A stretch of DNA of 64,000 nucleotides from the NCBI RefSeq assembly GCF_021917145.1, contig NC_061063.1, forward strand, positions 11,196,516 through 11,260,515, given 5' to 3'. Shown piece by piece: positions 53,263 through 64,000 of this stretch; the first letter of the stretch is position 1, and each line of letters begins with the position of its first letter. The stretch is from Hypomesus transpacificus (Eukaryota > Chordata > Actinopteri > Osmeriformes > Osmeridae). The notes beneath the pieces were generated by a model. It was not told where the DNA came from, ran no database searches, and was given only the letters and a program-made list of their open reading frames with translations. The position numbers and the translations under genes were made by a program.

Positions 53263-53490
53263 TTGGCCGCACATCTTCAATTCAGTTCAAAGGGCATTCA
53301 TATAGCTCTTTATTATAGTTTCAATCGTGATGTCATTAAATCCAACAAATTTGTGTTCACCGTGGTCCTCTTTGTGCTGTGTTGAAATGATAGACTAGAT
53401 GCCATCACCATACAGTTGTAGAATCTCTGGTTGGTCCATAGAGGGCAGCAGAGAATGAGCAATAATAATTGCAAAAAGTATTGAATGGGT

Positions 53491-53888
53491 AGCCTGACGT
53501 TGTCATACTCATAATTCTAGTCATACTCATAATTCTAGTCAGACTATAAGTCTGAAAACTCTCCGTTGGGCTGTGACTATGGAGCGTGTTTCAACCGAAC
53601 TCGTAAAACAAATGCCTCTTCGCTCAATTGGATAGACCTACAACCAATCAGAGCAACGTAATATGTAATTTGTTGAAAACGAATTCAACCCAAGGGCTCT
53701 TTCGTGACGCTGTTGATTACATTACTGTTGATCATCTGTCCATCATCGTATAAAGCCCGCCCTGGCAATTTCATTGGTCCGCCCAGATCCTGGTTTTATG
53801 TAGTTGTTCCCAATACGAGACCCTCCAGACCCAACTTCCCGACCAAATTTTTTTGTGGGTGGGGAGAAGTTGGGCTGGCAGCCAGGCT
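53491..53888. mobile_element. hAT-like non-autonomous element
   Basis: 398 bp beginning AGCCTGACG and ending GGCAGCCAGGCT (short TIR AGCCTG). Flanked by a perfect 11-bp direct repeat ATTGAATGGGT at 53480-53490 and 53889-53899. No transposase. Confidence 0.75.
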
Positions 53889-54223
53889 ATTGAATGGGTA
53901 TTGTGATGACTAAACCAACTGGATTTATAGGTGATTTGTTTTTTAATTATTATTTTACATTCATTACAATAATATACAAAATATATACAGAGACAATGCA
54001 AGTCCATTGAGGAGTGAAAGTAAAGAAATTGTACGTATCCCAAATACCATTTTGTAATTATTACAAAGCTGTGCATATTGTGAATATAAAATTCATATTG
54101 GGAACTTAAAATCTGTAAAGCAATTTTAATACAAGACAGATAGATATATATAGATAAATAATTTGTAGACTGAGTAAAGATGTCTAGTCTCATTGAACAA
54201 CTTTGTGTCCAACAGTGATGACA

Positions 54224-57200
54224 TCACACGGTCCTGTTATCATGGATGTCCCACTTAAAGGAGAGAGGCCAGTCTTTCATCTTCTCCTGGTAGACACGGT
54301 TAAACTTCTCATTCTGGGCTACTGTGAAGTTGTTCTTCCAGTCTCCGATGGTACCTAGCATACAGAGAATATGAAAGAGCAAGTTGAGGATTGGGCCTTT
54401 GTTAAATATACTTGTATGCTTCTATGATGATCCATAGGCTACAGTTAGCGATGATAAGTTAGACCAGCATGCTCACTAGCCTGAGTCGGATGCCTACACG
54501 ACACCCTCAGCAGACAACCTTTGACCTGTAGCAATACCTTTCCTCATGAAGGTACCCGCCCTGTGGTCCAGTAGGCTGGCAGACACACACTTGTAGTTAG
54601 CCTGGGGGTTCTGCTTCATGGTGCTGAAGGTGCTGTTCTGCACCACCCTGCCCACCTGCTCCTCCGTCAGGTCCTGCTCCAGGAACAAACACATCTGCCG
54701 CACAACCGACCTCAGGTCCTACACACACATACACACGGAGGTTAGCTGTATGCAGACTGTATAAGTAAGTGAGTAAGTAAGTAAGACTTTATTTATATTG
54801 AACATTTCATACAAGAATTGTAGCTCAAGGTGCTTTACATATAAAGCTGTGTTACACTGTCCTGGTTAGCTATACTCATACAAAGAAGCTGCAGGGTTCT
54901 GTTTTAGGGTTAACTAGGGTAGGGGTTAGTAGCTGCAGTACCTGGACCATGTCTTCATACTTGAGGAACAGGAAGTTCATCTCTGCTCTGTGAGAATACC
55001 ATGTCTGGATGTGCTCAAACCAGCAGTTCCCATACACTGCAATACACAGAAACAAATCAGCAGTTGCCAAATCATCCACAAGTTAAGACAAGGAAATGCA
55101 CAGCAGTAGCAAAAGGGACCGCACATTGTCAGAAATCAAACCTATCATGTAAATCCCATTGTTCTTACCATTACCCTCCATGAAATTCTCAAAGAACTCA
55201 GTGAAGTTCTTTGGCGTCTGTAGCATAGTGGCATACTTGTGGAAGTGGTAATAGGAGACCAGAACATCCTTAGGGTTTCTGGCCACATAGATCACCTGCA
55301 GGAGGGCCGTCAGGGAGAGGCTGTCAGTATAGCAGACCCAAGAGCTTTCAAAAGCATGCATCAACATTAAGGGGTACTTAATGACGCTCAAACAAGATTT
55401 TCCTCCCTACGCCTGCAGGTTTAATGGCATATCCAGCATGTCCACAATGACATTAAGGGGAGCATCTACCTTAGAAACACTGCAGAAATACTGGATTACT
55501 GCAGTGTGAAAAAAATATATCTATGCCCCCATTTTTCTGGTGCATGAGTCAGGTGGAAGTAAAAAAATTAAAATAAAGCAGTAATACTGAAATTGTGTTT
55601 CAGTGGTATTTACATCTGTTATTCATTAATTAGTATTCTCTTTGGATAAATCATTAAATCCTATTTTAGGGAGCAATATTCTACTCTCAAAGCCCAGGGT
55701 TCTAAGTATTATGATACTCCTCACTCAGATATGACCAGTTCTGCTCCAATACATGACAGACCTTGCCCCTCTTCTGTCTCAGCCGTAGAGGCATGAACTG
55801 GTACTGCAGGTGGGAGACTTGCAGCCTGGGGGAGGGGGCGCAGACAAACGTCTTCTCGCTGCCCATCAGCTCGATCCAAGGGACGCTGTCAGAGTTGAGC
55901 TGGCCAGTGGTTGCCGTGACATCGCCCTTGGAGTGGATGAGGAGGAGAATTTGCTGCATCCAGATTGTCCCTGGCGATCAGAGCAGAGAGGTTATCCAGG
56001 GATCAGCTTTCCCAGTCTAGCTGACCATCAAGGGCCCCTTTTCCTGTGCCGTTTCAACTAAACTCTCTACCCTCCAGTCTTTTAAATACAGATTCGACTG
56101 ACTGGGTGTCTCAGCATCACCATGTCAAAACCTGACTGTTTACAGATGAGACATGATCTCTGTCGCACAGATAGATGACCTACTGAAGATAATAAAAGAA
56201 AAGAAAACAGGACGTTTTACATTCCGCCTATGGAGTGAATCTGCCCGTGTGTAGTCTACACTAATCTACCTTTGGTGTAGTCGAGCGCTGGATCCAAACA
56301 AACAGCTCACAGACAAGGAGGTATCTGTAACCAGTGAAGGGACTCATCTTTCACCTCAGATCCCTTTCTTTACCTAGCTACAATCTGAGCTCTTCTCTCC
56401 TGTTCAGTTTTCCTCTCCAACTTCACCACTGTCTAGTAAAAAATAATATATGCCATTCTTTCTAAAAATACAAAAAACTGAGTTTGCTGATTGGGAGTAG
56501 ACTAACATTTTGCTCCACGTTTGGGTTTTAGTCTTAAATTACATTTCAGTTGGCTGCATGGGTGTATCTAGCCCTATTTTGAGCCCCCCCCCCCCAAAAC
56601 GTTCATTGGCCCCCCCAAATGTTTTTCTACGTTTTTTTTCTTTCATATTTTAAATCTAAAAGTGTCAATTTCTCTTCCTAAAACCCACTAAAAGACACTA
56701 TTAAAATTTTTATTTTGCCTCCAGACCCCCCTAGTTTTGCTGGGTCACAGGAAAAATAATACGTTTTATTTAGGGGCTTAGCCCCCCCCAAAAGTGGGAA
56801 CCTAGATTCGCCCCTGGTTGGCTGCCCTTGTATCGTACATATCAGTGGGCTAAACTTATACTGCATGACGGTGGGCTGCAAGATAACAGGCAAGCCTTAT
56901 AGGCTTCAAGATTGGTCAGTTCTCACAAGATCTTCACCTCACCTGACTTGGGATATGTGATGGCAAATACGTCAGAGTCTCGGGTCTCCCAGTTCTGGAT
57001 CCTGTCCACTTCCTCTGGAGAGTGGATCCCCGTGATCAGGTTGAAGTTTCTGTGTGGCACTAGCTTGTGCTCTGAGTCCTTGGGATCTGTCTGTTGTGTG
57101 GGATCTTACAAGTTTTGACAAAAAAAGTGAACGTACAAAACATTTTGGCATGTGCACAGAATTGATTTGCTAGATACCAGTTGCGTCAATCTGTTTTCAT

Positions 57201-57533
57201 CATGTAGCAGCTTTTTTTGATAGCCTAAATAAGAGGCAAGAGGGAACTGCTTTTTTCAACATGCTGCATTTGTTGTCATAATCACCACCCACATATTATT
57301 TTTTTGTTCGTTATATAGAGGCGTATTGCCATTTAGATAAATCATGACAGAACATAGGCTTTCAACACAGACAAAAAACTAGAACATCGAGTTGACTCCT
57401 GATGTTATAGAGGGTAGTCAGTGAAACATATTAGACAATTCAATGTGAATTTAAATGGCCTTCCTATAAACAATCGCATTTGTTTAACCCCCGACAGCGC
57501 GCCGTGGCTGCGCGCAGCGCACTTACCTGCCAT
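54224..57533 (-). CDS. cytosolic sulfotransferase, SULT3 (amine sulfotransferase) type, complete (7 exons)
   Basis: Transfers sulfate from PAPS to hydroxyl or amine groups. Exons on the minus strand: 57527-57533, 56943-57086, 55762-55970, 55169-55295, 54942-55036, 54538-54718, 54224-54354; exact closure on 297 residues. The 7-base first exon (ATGGCAG) is supported by its GTAAGT donor and perfect phase into [12 protein letters not shown]. Key motifs are intact: PAPS loop [18 protein letters not shown], the likely catalytic His in VSHLQYQF, 3'-phosphate motif [32 protein letters not shown], and the C-terminal [39 protein letters not shown] resembles mouse amine sulfotransferase (SULT3A1). The SULT3 call is also backed by position beside RWDD1 and ZUP1, where mouse Sult3a genes lie. 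Introns 1-2 hold a hAT-like element. Substrate cannot be inferred. Confidence 0.9.
56557..56816 (+). mobile_element. non-autonomous hAT-like element, copy 2 (sult intron 2)
   Basis: Starts CATGGGTGTATCTAGCCC and ends CTAGATTCGCCCCTG, so the ends pair as CAGGGGCGAATCTAG / CATGGGTGTATCTAG. Flanked by a perfect 8-bp duplication GTTGGCTG (56549-56556, 56817-56824). Same family and orientation as the copy at 40282. Confidence 0.85.
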
Positions 57534-58246
57534 TGTCCCGGTGACCTCGGTGTCTTGTCTGAGTCCGGAGTCCGGGCGTCGTTCTAAATCAATGATTTTC
57601 TCTGTGCACCGTGAGCCAAGTATCACTTGACGTTGTTGATAATACATGCAGAATCAGACATAGTGCGCAAAGCAAAGCCAAATGTATTTGCCGGTATTGT
57701 TTCGCAAACGGACGTCAGTCACAAATTCAATGTGAGATTGATTGCGTGCCGTTTTAACTGCAAGTGGCCAAACACACCCTTTTTCGTAGGAGGGGAGGGA
57801 TTCATGGATCCGTATGTTATATTGATAAGGGGTGCATCCCCAGTTCCCCACCACCGATTTTTATATTTTAATGTGGCCAAGTGCAATAATAGAAATGTTG
57901 CGGGTGACACCATCTATTAGCCTACGTTAGACTTAATGGGTCATTCCTTGATGGAACTTTCAATAGTTCTTACAGCTCAAAAGTAACAGAAAAGCTATAA
58001 GAGAATACACCAGGATATGCCTTGCTCATTTTTAAGTGATGTCAGAGTTGTAGCCTATGTTCTATCATGGTTCATAAACTTAACTGGCATTAAATTAATC
58101 TAATGATTAATTCGAATATCATTTTGAGCGTTTTACTACCCTTTGCACCCATAGTTTTGAAACCTAGAATTGCCTCTGACGGGACTTCTAGTCCTCCCCG
58201 TCAAAAAAAAAAAACTGACTCACAAATAAATATTTAAAAAACACAA
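57534..58246. other. intergenic: sult promoter side and zup1 downstream flank
   Basis: No gene seen. GC-rich AGCGCGCCGTGGCTGCGCGC just inside sult intron 1 (57495-57520) may be part of its promoter region. Open frames at 57630-57920 have no recognisable family. Confidence 0.4.
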
Positions 58247-58252
58247 TTTATT
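58247..58252 (-). terminator. zup1 polyadenylation signal (AATAAA on the minus strand)
   Basis: TTTATT on the plus strand about 175 bases downstream of the zup1 stop. Confidence 0.5.
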
Positions 58253-58425
58253 TCTTAATATAAAAATCAACTGATGTTAAAAGACAGATAGAATGAAAAT
58301 AAATCCCCATAGTTAGAACAGACACCAGCTTCAAGGTATCCTTTCTGCACGCAAGGTTCTGGAGTTTAAGATGCGGGTCTGAAAAACGAAACACACCAGT
58401 GTAATGCATTAGCCGATCAGATATT

Positions 58426-59958
58426 CTATGCTTTCAGCTTCGCTAATCTGGTCAGACCAGGTATGTCAGCTGAGCTCACCTGCCGCTCCTCAGTAGAAAG
58501 CACCCCCTCTGCAGCCACCACCTGGTACTGCTGGTGCTTCAGGTTGCCAGGGAATTTCCTGAGGCGTCTGACTGCGGTAAGGGCGGAGCCTGCATCTCTG
58601 GTGAGCAGCTTCCTCACGTCGCTGGGGGAACAGCTTGGGTCCAGTAGCAGGACACACAGAGTACCGTTCCTCCTCTGCTCCAGACCCACAATGGAACGAC
58701 TGTGGCCTTTTGGACACATACACACAAACACAGACACGAACACATGTCAAACACACATGAGCACACAGACACCTGTGGAATTCGGGGTTCAGCTCGGCTT
58801 CCAGAATAGCAGTAGATCCTCAAAGGCCTCTGGCACATCCTCGTTTACAGTACGTTTGTTATAATGTGGTCTTGGTTACGTTTCTTGCCTATGAAGCATG
58901 GTGTTTGTTCTGTATTGCGGGACTCCTACCTTGGTGCTGCAGGTAGATGGGGGGCTGGGGGGTCTTCACCACCCGGGGGGGAAGCCTGGCACCCCCGCTG
59001 GTGGGGCTGGAGAAGTACTGCTTGACCCAGTCAAACAGCCTGGGGTGTGTGTTCCCGGGGCCGCTAGGCTGGTGGAAGTCTATGATGCGAGCTCTGTGAG
59101 AACAGGACAGACAGCGGAGAACATGGCCAACTGAGGAGCGTTGCATCCATGAGGAATACAGTAGGTAGACTGGCTGACAGGTGACTCCCAGGATAGGCTC
59201 GTTTCTAACCCCACTCTCAGGATGGACGAGGTTCTAACCTGACACCCAGCGATGTAAGCAGAGAGTAGATCTCCGTGGCTCCGATCCAGGCCCGTGTGCC
59301 CTGCAGACGCTCGTTGAAGTGAGATGCCCCCTGTGGGTCTAGCCCCTCCCTCCACGCCGCCTCGATCATACGCTGCACCCTAGGGATGCTGGGAATTGAC
59401 TCGTCTAGCGGACGAGGAGGAAGAAATATGGCAGGAAGGGAGGGGTTTGTTTACCTTAGTAAGAAACAGGATGTGTGTATATATATATATACGTACACTA
59501 TATTGCCAAAAGTGTTCGCTTGTCTGCCTTCACACGCATATGAACGTGAGTGACATCCCATTCTTAAACCATAGGATTTAATATGATGTCTGCCCACCCT
59601 TTGCAGCTATAACAGCTTCAACTTTCAGGAAGGCTTTCCACAAGGTTTAGGAGTGTGAATATTTCACCATTCGTGGGAATATTTCACCATTCGTGGGAAT
59701 ATTTCACCATTCTTCCAGAAGTGCATTTTTGAGGTCAGACAGATGTTGGACTAGAAGGCCTGGCTCGCAGTCTCCACTCTAATTCATCCCAAAGGTATTC
59801 TATCGGGTTGAGGTCAGGCCAGTCAAGTTCTTCCAAACCAAACTCGCTCATCCATGTCTTAATGGCCCTTGCTTTGTGCACCTGAATTCAATGATTTGGA
59901 TAGCTGAGTGAATACTTTTGGCAATATAGTGTATATGTGTGTGTGTGAGTGTGAGTGT

Positions 59959-60010
<52 letters not shown>

Positions 60011-61040
60011 ATATACGAGTGTTTGTGTGCACCTGAGATACGGGTGGCATAAGGCTCTGCTCTTTTCAGACAAGACAGAAGCATCTGGAAGTTTCTGTAG
60101 CCACACCCCCAGCCCCTGTCTCCTTCCGAGGAGCAGAAGTGGTCAGTGTCAGCACACAGCCACACCTGGACGCAGTCCCCGGCCTCCCTCTGGTACCACT
60201 CGTACAAGGCCCCCAGCAGACCTGACACAGACAAACACACAAAGGTTCAAATCCCTCGATTAACACTGTAAAAAGACACTTGGGTTAGCTGGATGAGTGT
60301 TGCTGGTCTTTACGTGGCCGTTGGTGTCATTGTGCCCATGGGCAAAGCACTAATCCCTCCCCTCCCATTGTGCTACACTGAGGATAGCTGACATGTCTAA
60401 TAATGTTGTTGTTCTGGAAGTCATGAAACGGCATCCTTAAATGATCCCTGACTTCCTCTGTGGTCTGGGGAGAGTAACTGACCATGTGTCTCCCTGGGAT
60501 TCACGTGTAGAGTAAGATCACACACATGGTAAAACAAATAATCAACGTGGATGAGTTTCCTCCAAACACATGTTTCTCTCCAAAATCTTTTTCAACTGAA
60601 ATATTTTGTGTTTGTGGGACAATATTGGACAGCGTGTGCTCAACAGTCAGGCCTCAGGGACTGTTAGTGTGCTTGAACTCTCAGTACACTCAGCCAGAAC
60701 AGATCACCGTGATGTTTGCGCAATCAATGTTTTTTGGAAATGGTCAACTGACTTTCATCTAACCCTGCCTCCCCCCAGATTAATCACTCCTTCTGACACC
60801 AGTCCACAGACATCCATACACACACACACACACAGACCCGGTGTTCGGGTTCGTCCGTCATCGAGTCCTGAGGACAGAGACTCCATCATCTGTGCTTTCT
60901 TTGAGTGGAATTCAGCGGGGACCATCTGACCCCGAGACACGGCTCTCTCCAGAGTCTTCTCCATCTGCCTGCGGTAACCTCCACCACCGTCCAGCCCAAA
61001 CTGCTTCTGCATACACACACACAAACACATGCATACATGC

Positions 61041-61071
<31 letters not shown>

Positions 61072-63161
61072 ATGGAGAGTCCAACCTCAAAGTGAAGAAA
61101 ATGTATGAACATGCTAATTACTTATTGGACCATAGGTAACCTCCCCCCCCCCCTACACACATCCACACACACATATGTACACAGAAAAAAACTACACCTA
61201 TAGGTATAGTAGACAGTATTACAGGACTATAATATCAGTAGTAATAACCTGCAGCTTTTTGAAGTCGTCTGCCTCCTGATTGGCCAGCTGCTGGCTCCTC
61301 TGCTCCTCCTCTTCCTGGAGCCTTCGGGCCAGCCTCAGGTCTGCAACCATAAGGACACCTTAACTAACCCTTAACATGATCTAACATGAACTAACTCTAC
61401 CCTAAATCCAATTAACCTTAACCATAACTAATAGGGGTGGGAATCTTTTGGTACCTCACGATTCTAATCGATTCTTGGGGTCATGATTCGATTAAAAATC
61501 ATTTCACGATTTTTGAGATTTGTGAATCGATGTGAATCGCTAGAAGACTGAATCACGATTCATATGTGAATCAATTCCCCCCCCACCCCTAATAACTAAC
61601 CTGTGTCTGTAAAGGTGTGTGTACCTGTAGAGGTGTCTATGGCTGTGTCAGCGTTGAACTCCAGGTGCAGATCCACATGTTCCTGTAGCGAGGAGCTGTC
61701 CTCACACACCAGAGAACACAGGGGACACTCCAGTCGGCCTCCATCTGGACGCGGGCCCAAAGACACAGAGGTTCATCGTGAATACATTTGCCCTCCCCTA
61801 GGGAAGCATGGAGACAACAGAACGATTCTAATTTGGATGTTCTACTTGTACGCCCAAACCAGCACGTGTAACACACGTGATTGACGCAAGCTTCGTCGGC
61901 AGTGCACGCACGTCCTAACCACCCGGCACTGGACTCGAACTCGGCACCCCCAACTCCGCAAGCGTGACCACTACCAGCTACGCCAACAAAAAGCTAGCTA
62001 TTCAGCGGCTGTGGGTGGTCTGTATACATACTTGAGGAGCAAGTTTGGCCAAGTCAAACAGACAGGAGGAAAGGGATGGAGAGAAAAAGAAGAGGAGGAC
62101 AGTGAAAGAGGAAGAGTAGGATGAACCTCTGTTACTGGATGATGGTGACTCCTTGTCTGGTGATGATGATGAAGACGCCACTCCCTGGGGGACCACTGCA
62201 GGCAGAGACAGTACAGTTATCTTAAGGTTATCCTCCCCCAGACTACGGCCAGTGCATGTCTAGGGTATGAGGCCTGCTATACAGGCTGAACCGTCGAGTG
62301 CTTGTACTCTACAGGGCTGGTCGACAGTTACAGCACCTTCTGCATTTGGTTCCTGCAGGTGCAACTCCACATGTTCCTGTAGGATGGAGCAGTCACTGCA
62401 GACCAGGGAACAAATAGGACATGGAAACTGCTTGCCTAAAACACAATACAAACAGGCCCAAATTCATACGTTTCAGGAAGACACAGACCAAAGCATGTAT
62501 CCATTTACCAGTTAGGCCTATCAAACGTCAATATGTTCACTCCACCTTTGCTAGGAGAGGCGAGGCGCTTCTGTTTTGCCTTGCTGTGCTCTTCTCTGGT
62601 ACCCCCTTCCCCTTCTACCTCACACTGACTTGACCACTTGCAGTCAGGAGTCTTAGCTAGCAGGATAGGATTCTTGGCTTGGGGATTAGGAATCTTGGTT
62701 AGGGGTTGTCTCATCAGACTGCATGGAGTGTGGTTTGAAGCCATTCCTGGAGAGACTTCTGGCGTGGGTCCCGTTCCCACAACAGGAGCAGTGCCCCTGT
62801 TAGCAGGGGTAGTTCCTAGAGACGTGGATGTATGCTCGATGGTGGTGTCACATATGCTAGCTTTCGCTGCTGTAGCCCCTTCACAACGCTCAGACTGACC
62901 CTTGGCTTGACGGACCGTTTTTGTGGTACAGTAGTTGGACCCGCTGCCGAGTATGTGAGCTGTTCCTGCTGCATCAGCAGGTCCTTGGTCTTGACTCTCA
63001 GGATGCGCCGTGCTTATGTGGAAGTTGAGTTCATCATAAGAGACGCCGGAGAGGCAACAGAAAGGACAGGTTATCTTGTTCTCTGTGTGTGTGAGCAGGA
63101 GATGGGTTCTCATGTCCTCGTCCAAGATAACCTGCTGGCCACAAATTTCACACACCAACAT
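58426..63161 (-). CDS. zup1: zinc finger-containing ubiquitin peptidase 1, complete (10 coding exons)
   Basis: ZUP1 (ZUFSP) is a K63-specific deubiquitinase of genome maintenance. Exons on the minus strand: 62546-63161, 62337-62435 (donor uncertain), 62127-62195, 61625-61744, 61249-61340, 60838-61006, 60033-60221, 59239-59404, 58930-59093, 58426-58706; phases close on 654 residues (human 578). I start at MLVCEICGQQV by homology, not at the upstream in-frame Met at 63209. Zinc fingers: CEICGQQV...CPFCCLSGVSYDELNFH, CPICSLVCSDCSILQEHVELH, CPLCSLVCEDSSSLQEHVDL. The helical ubiquitin-binding region is LRLARRLQEEEEQRSQQLA then GGGYRRQMEKTLE. The C78-type peptidase domain has GDRGWGCGYRNFQMLLS with the catalytic Cys, RIIDFHQPSGPGNTHPRLFD, and PPIYLQHQGHSRSIVGLEQR. 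The extra length is in a low-complexity linker in exon 1 and a Ser-rich insert (VASSSSSPDKESPSSSN) encoded by its own exon. Confidence 0.94.
59496..59931 (-). mobile_element. internally deleted Tc1/mariner element in zup1 intron
   Basis: 436 bp with TIRs CACTATATTGCCAAAAGT and its mirror, TA on both sides. The interior is the reverse complement of the C-terminal part of a Tc1-type transposase gene, a piece common in fish genomes. A 20-bp segment GTGGGAATATTTCACCATTC occurs two to three times in tandem near 59655-59715. Confidence 0.85.
59960..60009. repeat. (GA)n microsatellite in zup1 intron
   Basis: About 50 bp of pure GA immediately downstream of the Tc1 remnant and close to the exon donor at 60032. 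Confidence 0.95.
61432..61591. mobile_element. 160-bp hAT-like MITE in zup1 intron
   Basis: TIRs TAGGGGTGGGAAT / CCCCCACCCCTA with a perfect 8-bp target duplication ATAACTAA at 61424-61431 and 61592-61599. The interior consists of CGATTC-rich inverted segments. No coding capacity. Confidence 0.88.
61880..61997 (-). repeat. tRNA-derived SINE in zup1 intron
   Basis: Minus strand reads TGGCGTAGCTGGTAGTGG (A box) then GAGTTCGAGTCCAG (B box) in tRNA spacing. The same head sequence as the SINE at 35838, so the same family. Confidence 0.7.
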
Positions 63162-64000
63162 TTCTCCTCTGGGAACACACTGAAGACGGAACTGCGTCGA
63201 AGCATACAACGAATGTTAAACCATGTAGGCCCTACGTGCCCGTTGCCTGTTCCTTTGGCAGTACTTTACAACGTTTGATATAAGCAATGCCTTTCACTTT
63301 TCATTCACAGACAACAAACGAGCTCAGACAGCTACATGCCTTTTTAGTGGGTTTACTCGTTTTGTTGTAACTGACATGGACAAAGTCCTCCAGTCACAGA
63401 CGGGTTATCGCTTTAAAGATAATTTAACAAAATGATTACATTCTTATTCTAACTGCCTTGACGGAATTATAAATTATACGTATATTTGCATACAATACTG
63501 TCAATGTGATAAGTAGATAATTATATAATTTGATATACACTGAATCCTGGTGCCTTGCAAGATTACCCGGTAATCGCAGACGAGCGTTCTTTTGGAGACA
63601 GTTGCCAGCTGACGGATTTGACGTCAGTGGTTGTTGAGGGGGTTACTGGGAAATAAGCGACCGACACAGGGCGCCATATTGCTCTCAGCTGTAGTACAGG
63701 GGGAGCTTGTGTCAAAGAAGAATTTCTAAACATATACATTTCCCTGAGATTTGTCATCTTAAATGGGTAAGAGTGATGTGATCTGCACAGTGTACATACT
63801 TGTTGCTACTCCTACACAACAGGTCATTTGACTGCATGTTGTGATTGCTTGCTTGGCATGAAAAAGCCGGACAGGGCAATGCACAGGGGTGTGTTGTGTT
63901 GAAAAGGGTTACCTAGGCTAACTGGATAGCTTATCAGAAAAAATATCTTTATGATATTGATAAATTTGCTTGATGTTAACGTTGCTGGATTACCTATCGT
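63162..64000. promoter_or_regulatory. zup1 5' region and possible divergent promoter
   Basis: Upstream of the zup1 start. Around 63650-63700 lies CAGGGCGCCATATTGCTCTC, with a YY1-like CCATATTG, in otherwise AT-rich DNA. On the plus strand ATGGGTAAGAGTG at 63763 looks like a start codon followed at once by a splice donor. It could be the first exon of the next gene on the right (KPNA5 lies there in human), but no protein match is possible from four bases. Confidence 0.3.

Noticed and set aside
57630-57920. 97-codon plus-strand frame upstream of the sult gene
   Set aside because: No conserved motif, no splice partners, mirrored by equally long antisense frames.

Overview
This is nuclear DNA from a compact-genome ray-finned fish (teleost). 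The evidence is vertebrate genes split by short GT-AG introns, very dense CA/GA/GGAGA microsatellites, Tc1/IS630/hAT-type short DNA transposons and tRNA-derived SINEs. The species cannot be fixed from sequence alone. All gene models were built by reading exons on both strands and checking splice-site phase by hand. No retrovirus-like element, CRISPR array or prokaryotic operon was seen.

Layout. (1) 1-9.3 kb, minus strand: the 5' eight exons of carnitine O-acetyltransferase (crat), then a 100-N assembly gap, then two exons encoding a signal peptide and prodomain of a PCSK7-like proprotein convertase whose catalytic exons are missing. (2) 11.6-31.3 kb: mms22l (plus, 24 coding exons, complete) and klhl32 (minus, 10 coding exons, complete), tail to tail. 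This pair is also adjacent at human 6q16. (3) 31.4-42.4 kb: a duplication-rich island. Two nearly identical divergent alpha-tubulin genes face each other as an inverted repeat with promoters included. Between and beside them lie nested palindromes, a direct duplication, SINEs, a hAT-like insertion present in one arm only, and an inverted fragment of calhm6. (4) 42.6-48.1 kb: two calcium homeostasis modulator genes, calhm6-like and calhm5-like. (5) 51.4-63.2 kb: rwdd1 (plus), a SULT3-type sulfotransferase (minus) and zup1 (minus). CALHM5/6, RWDD1 and ZUP1 cluster at human 6q22, and mouse Sult3a genes lie in the matching region, so this is a conserved block. The last 0.8 kb looks like the zup1 promoter side.

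The genes are not an operon and have separate roles: acyl-carnitine metabolism, secretory proteolysis, replication-fork repair (MMS22L) and K63-ubiquitin cleavage at damaged DNA (ZUP1), CUL3 adaptor function (KLHL32), microtubules, large-pore channels, ribosome/DRG-associated RWD protein, and sulfonation. The most unusual biology is the inverted alpha-tubulin pair. Both copies lack the acetylatable Lys40 yet keep the MREC start motif, GTPase motifs and C-terminal Tyr. They sit in a cluster of palindromes that has also copied part of calhm6.
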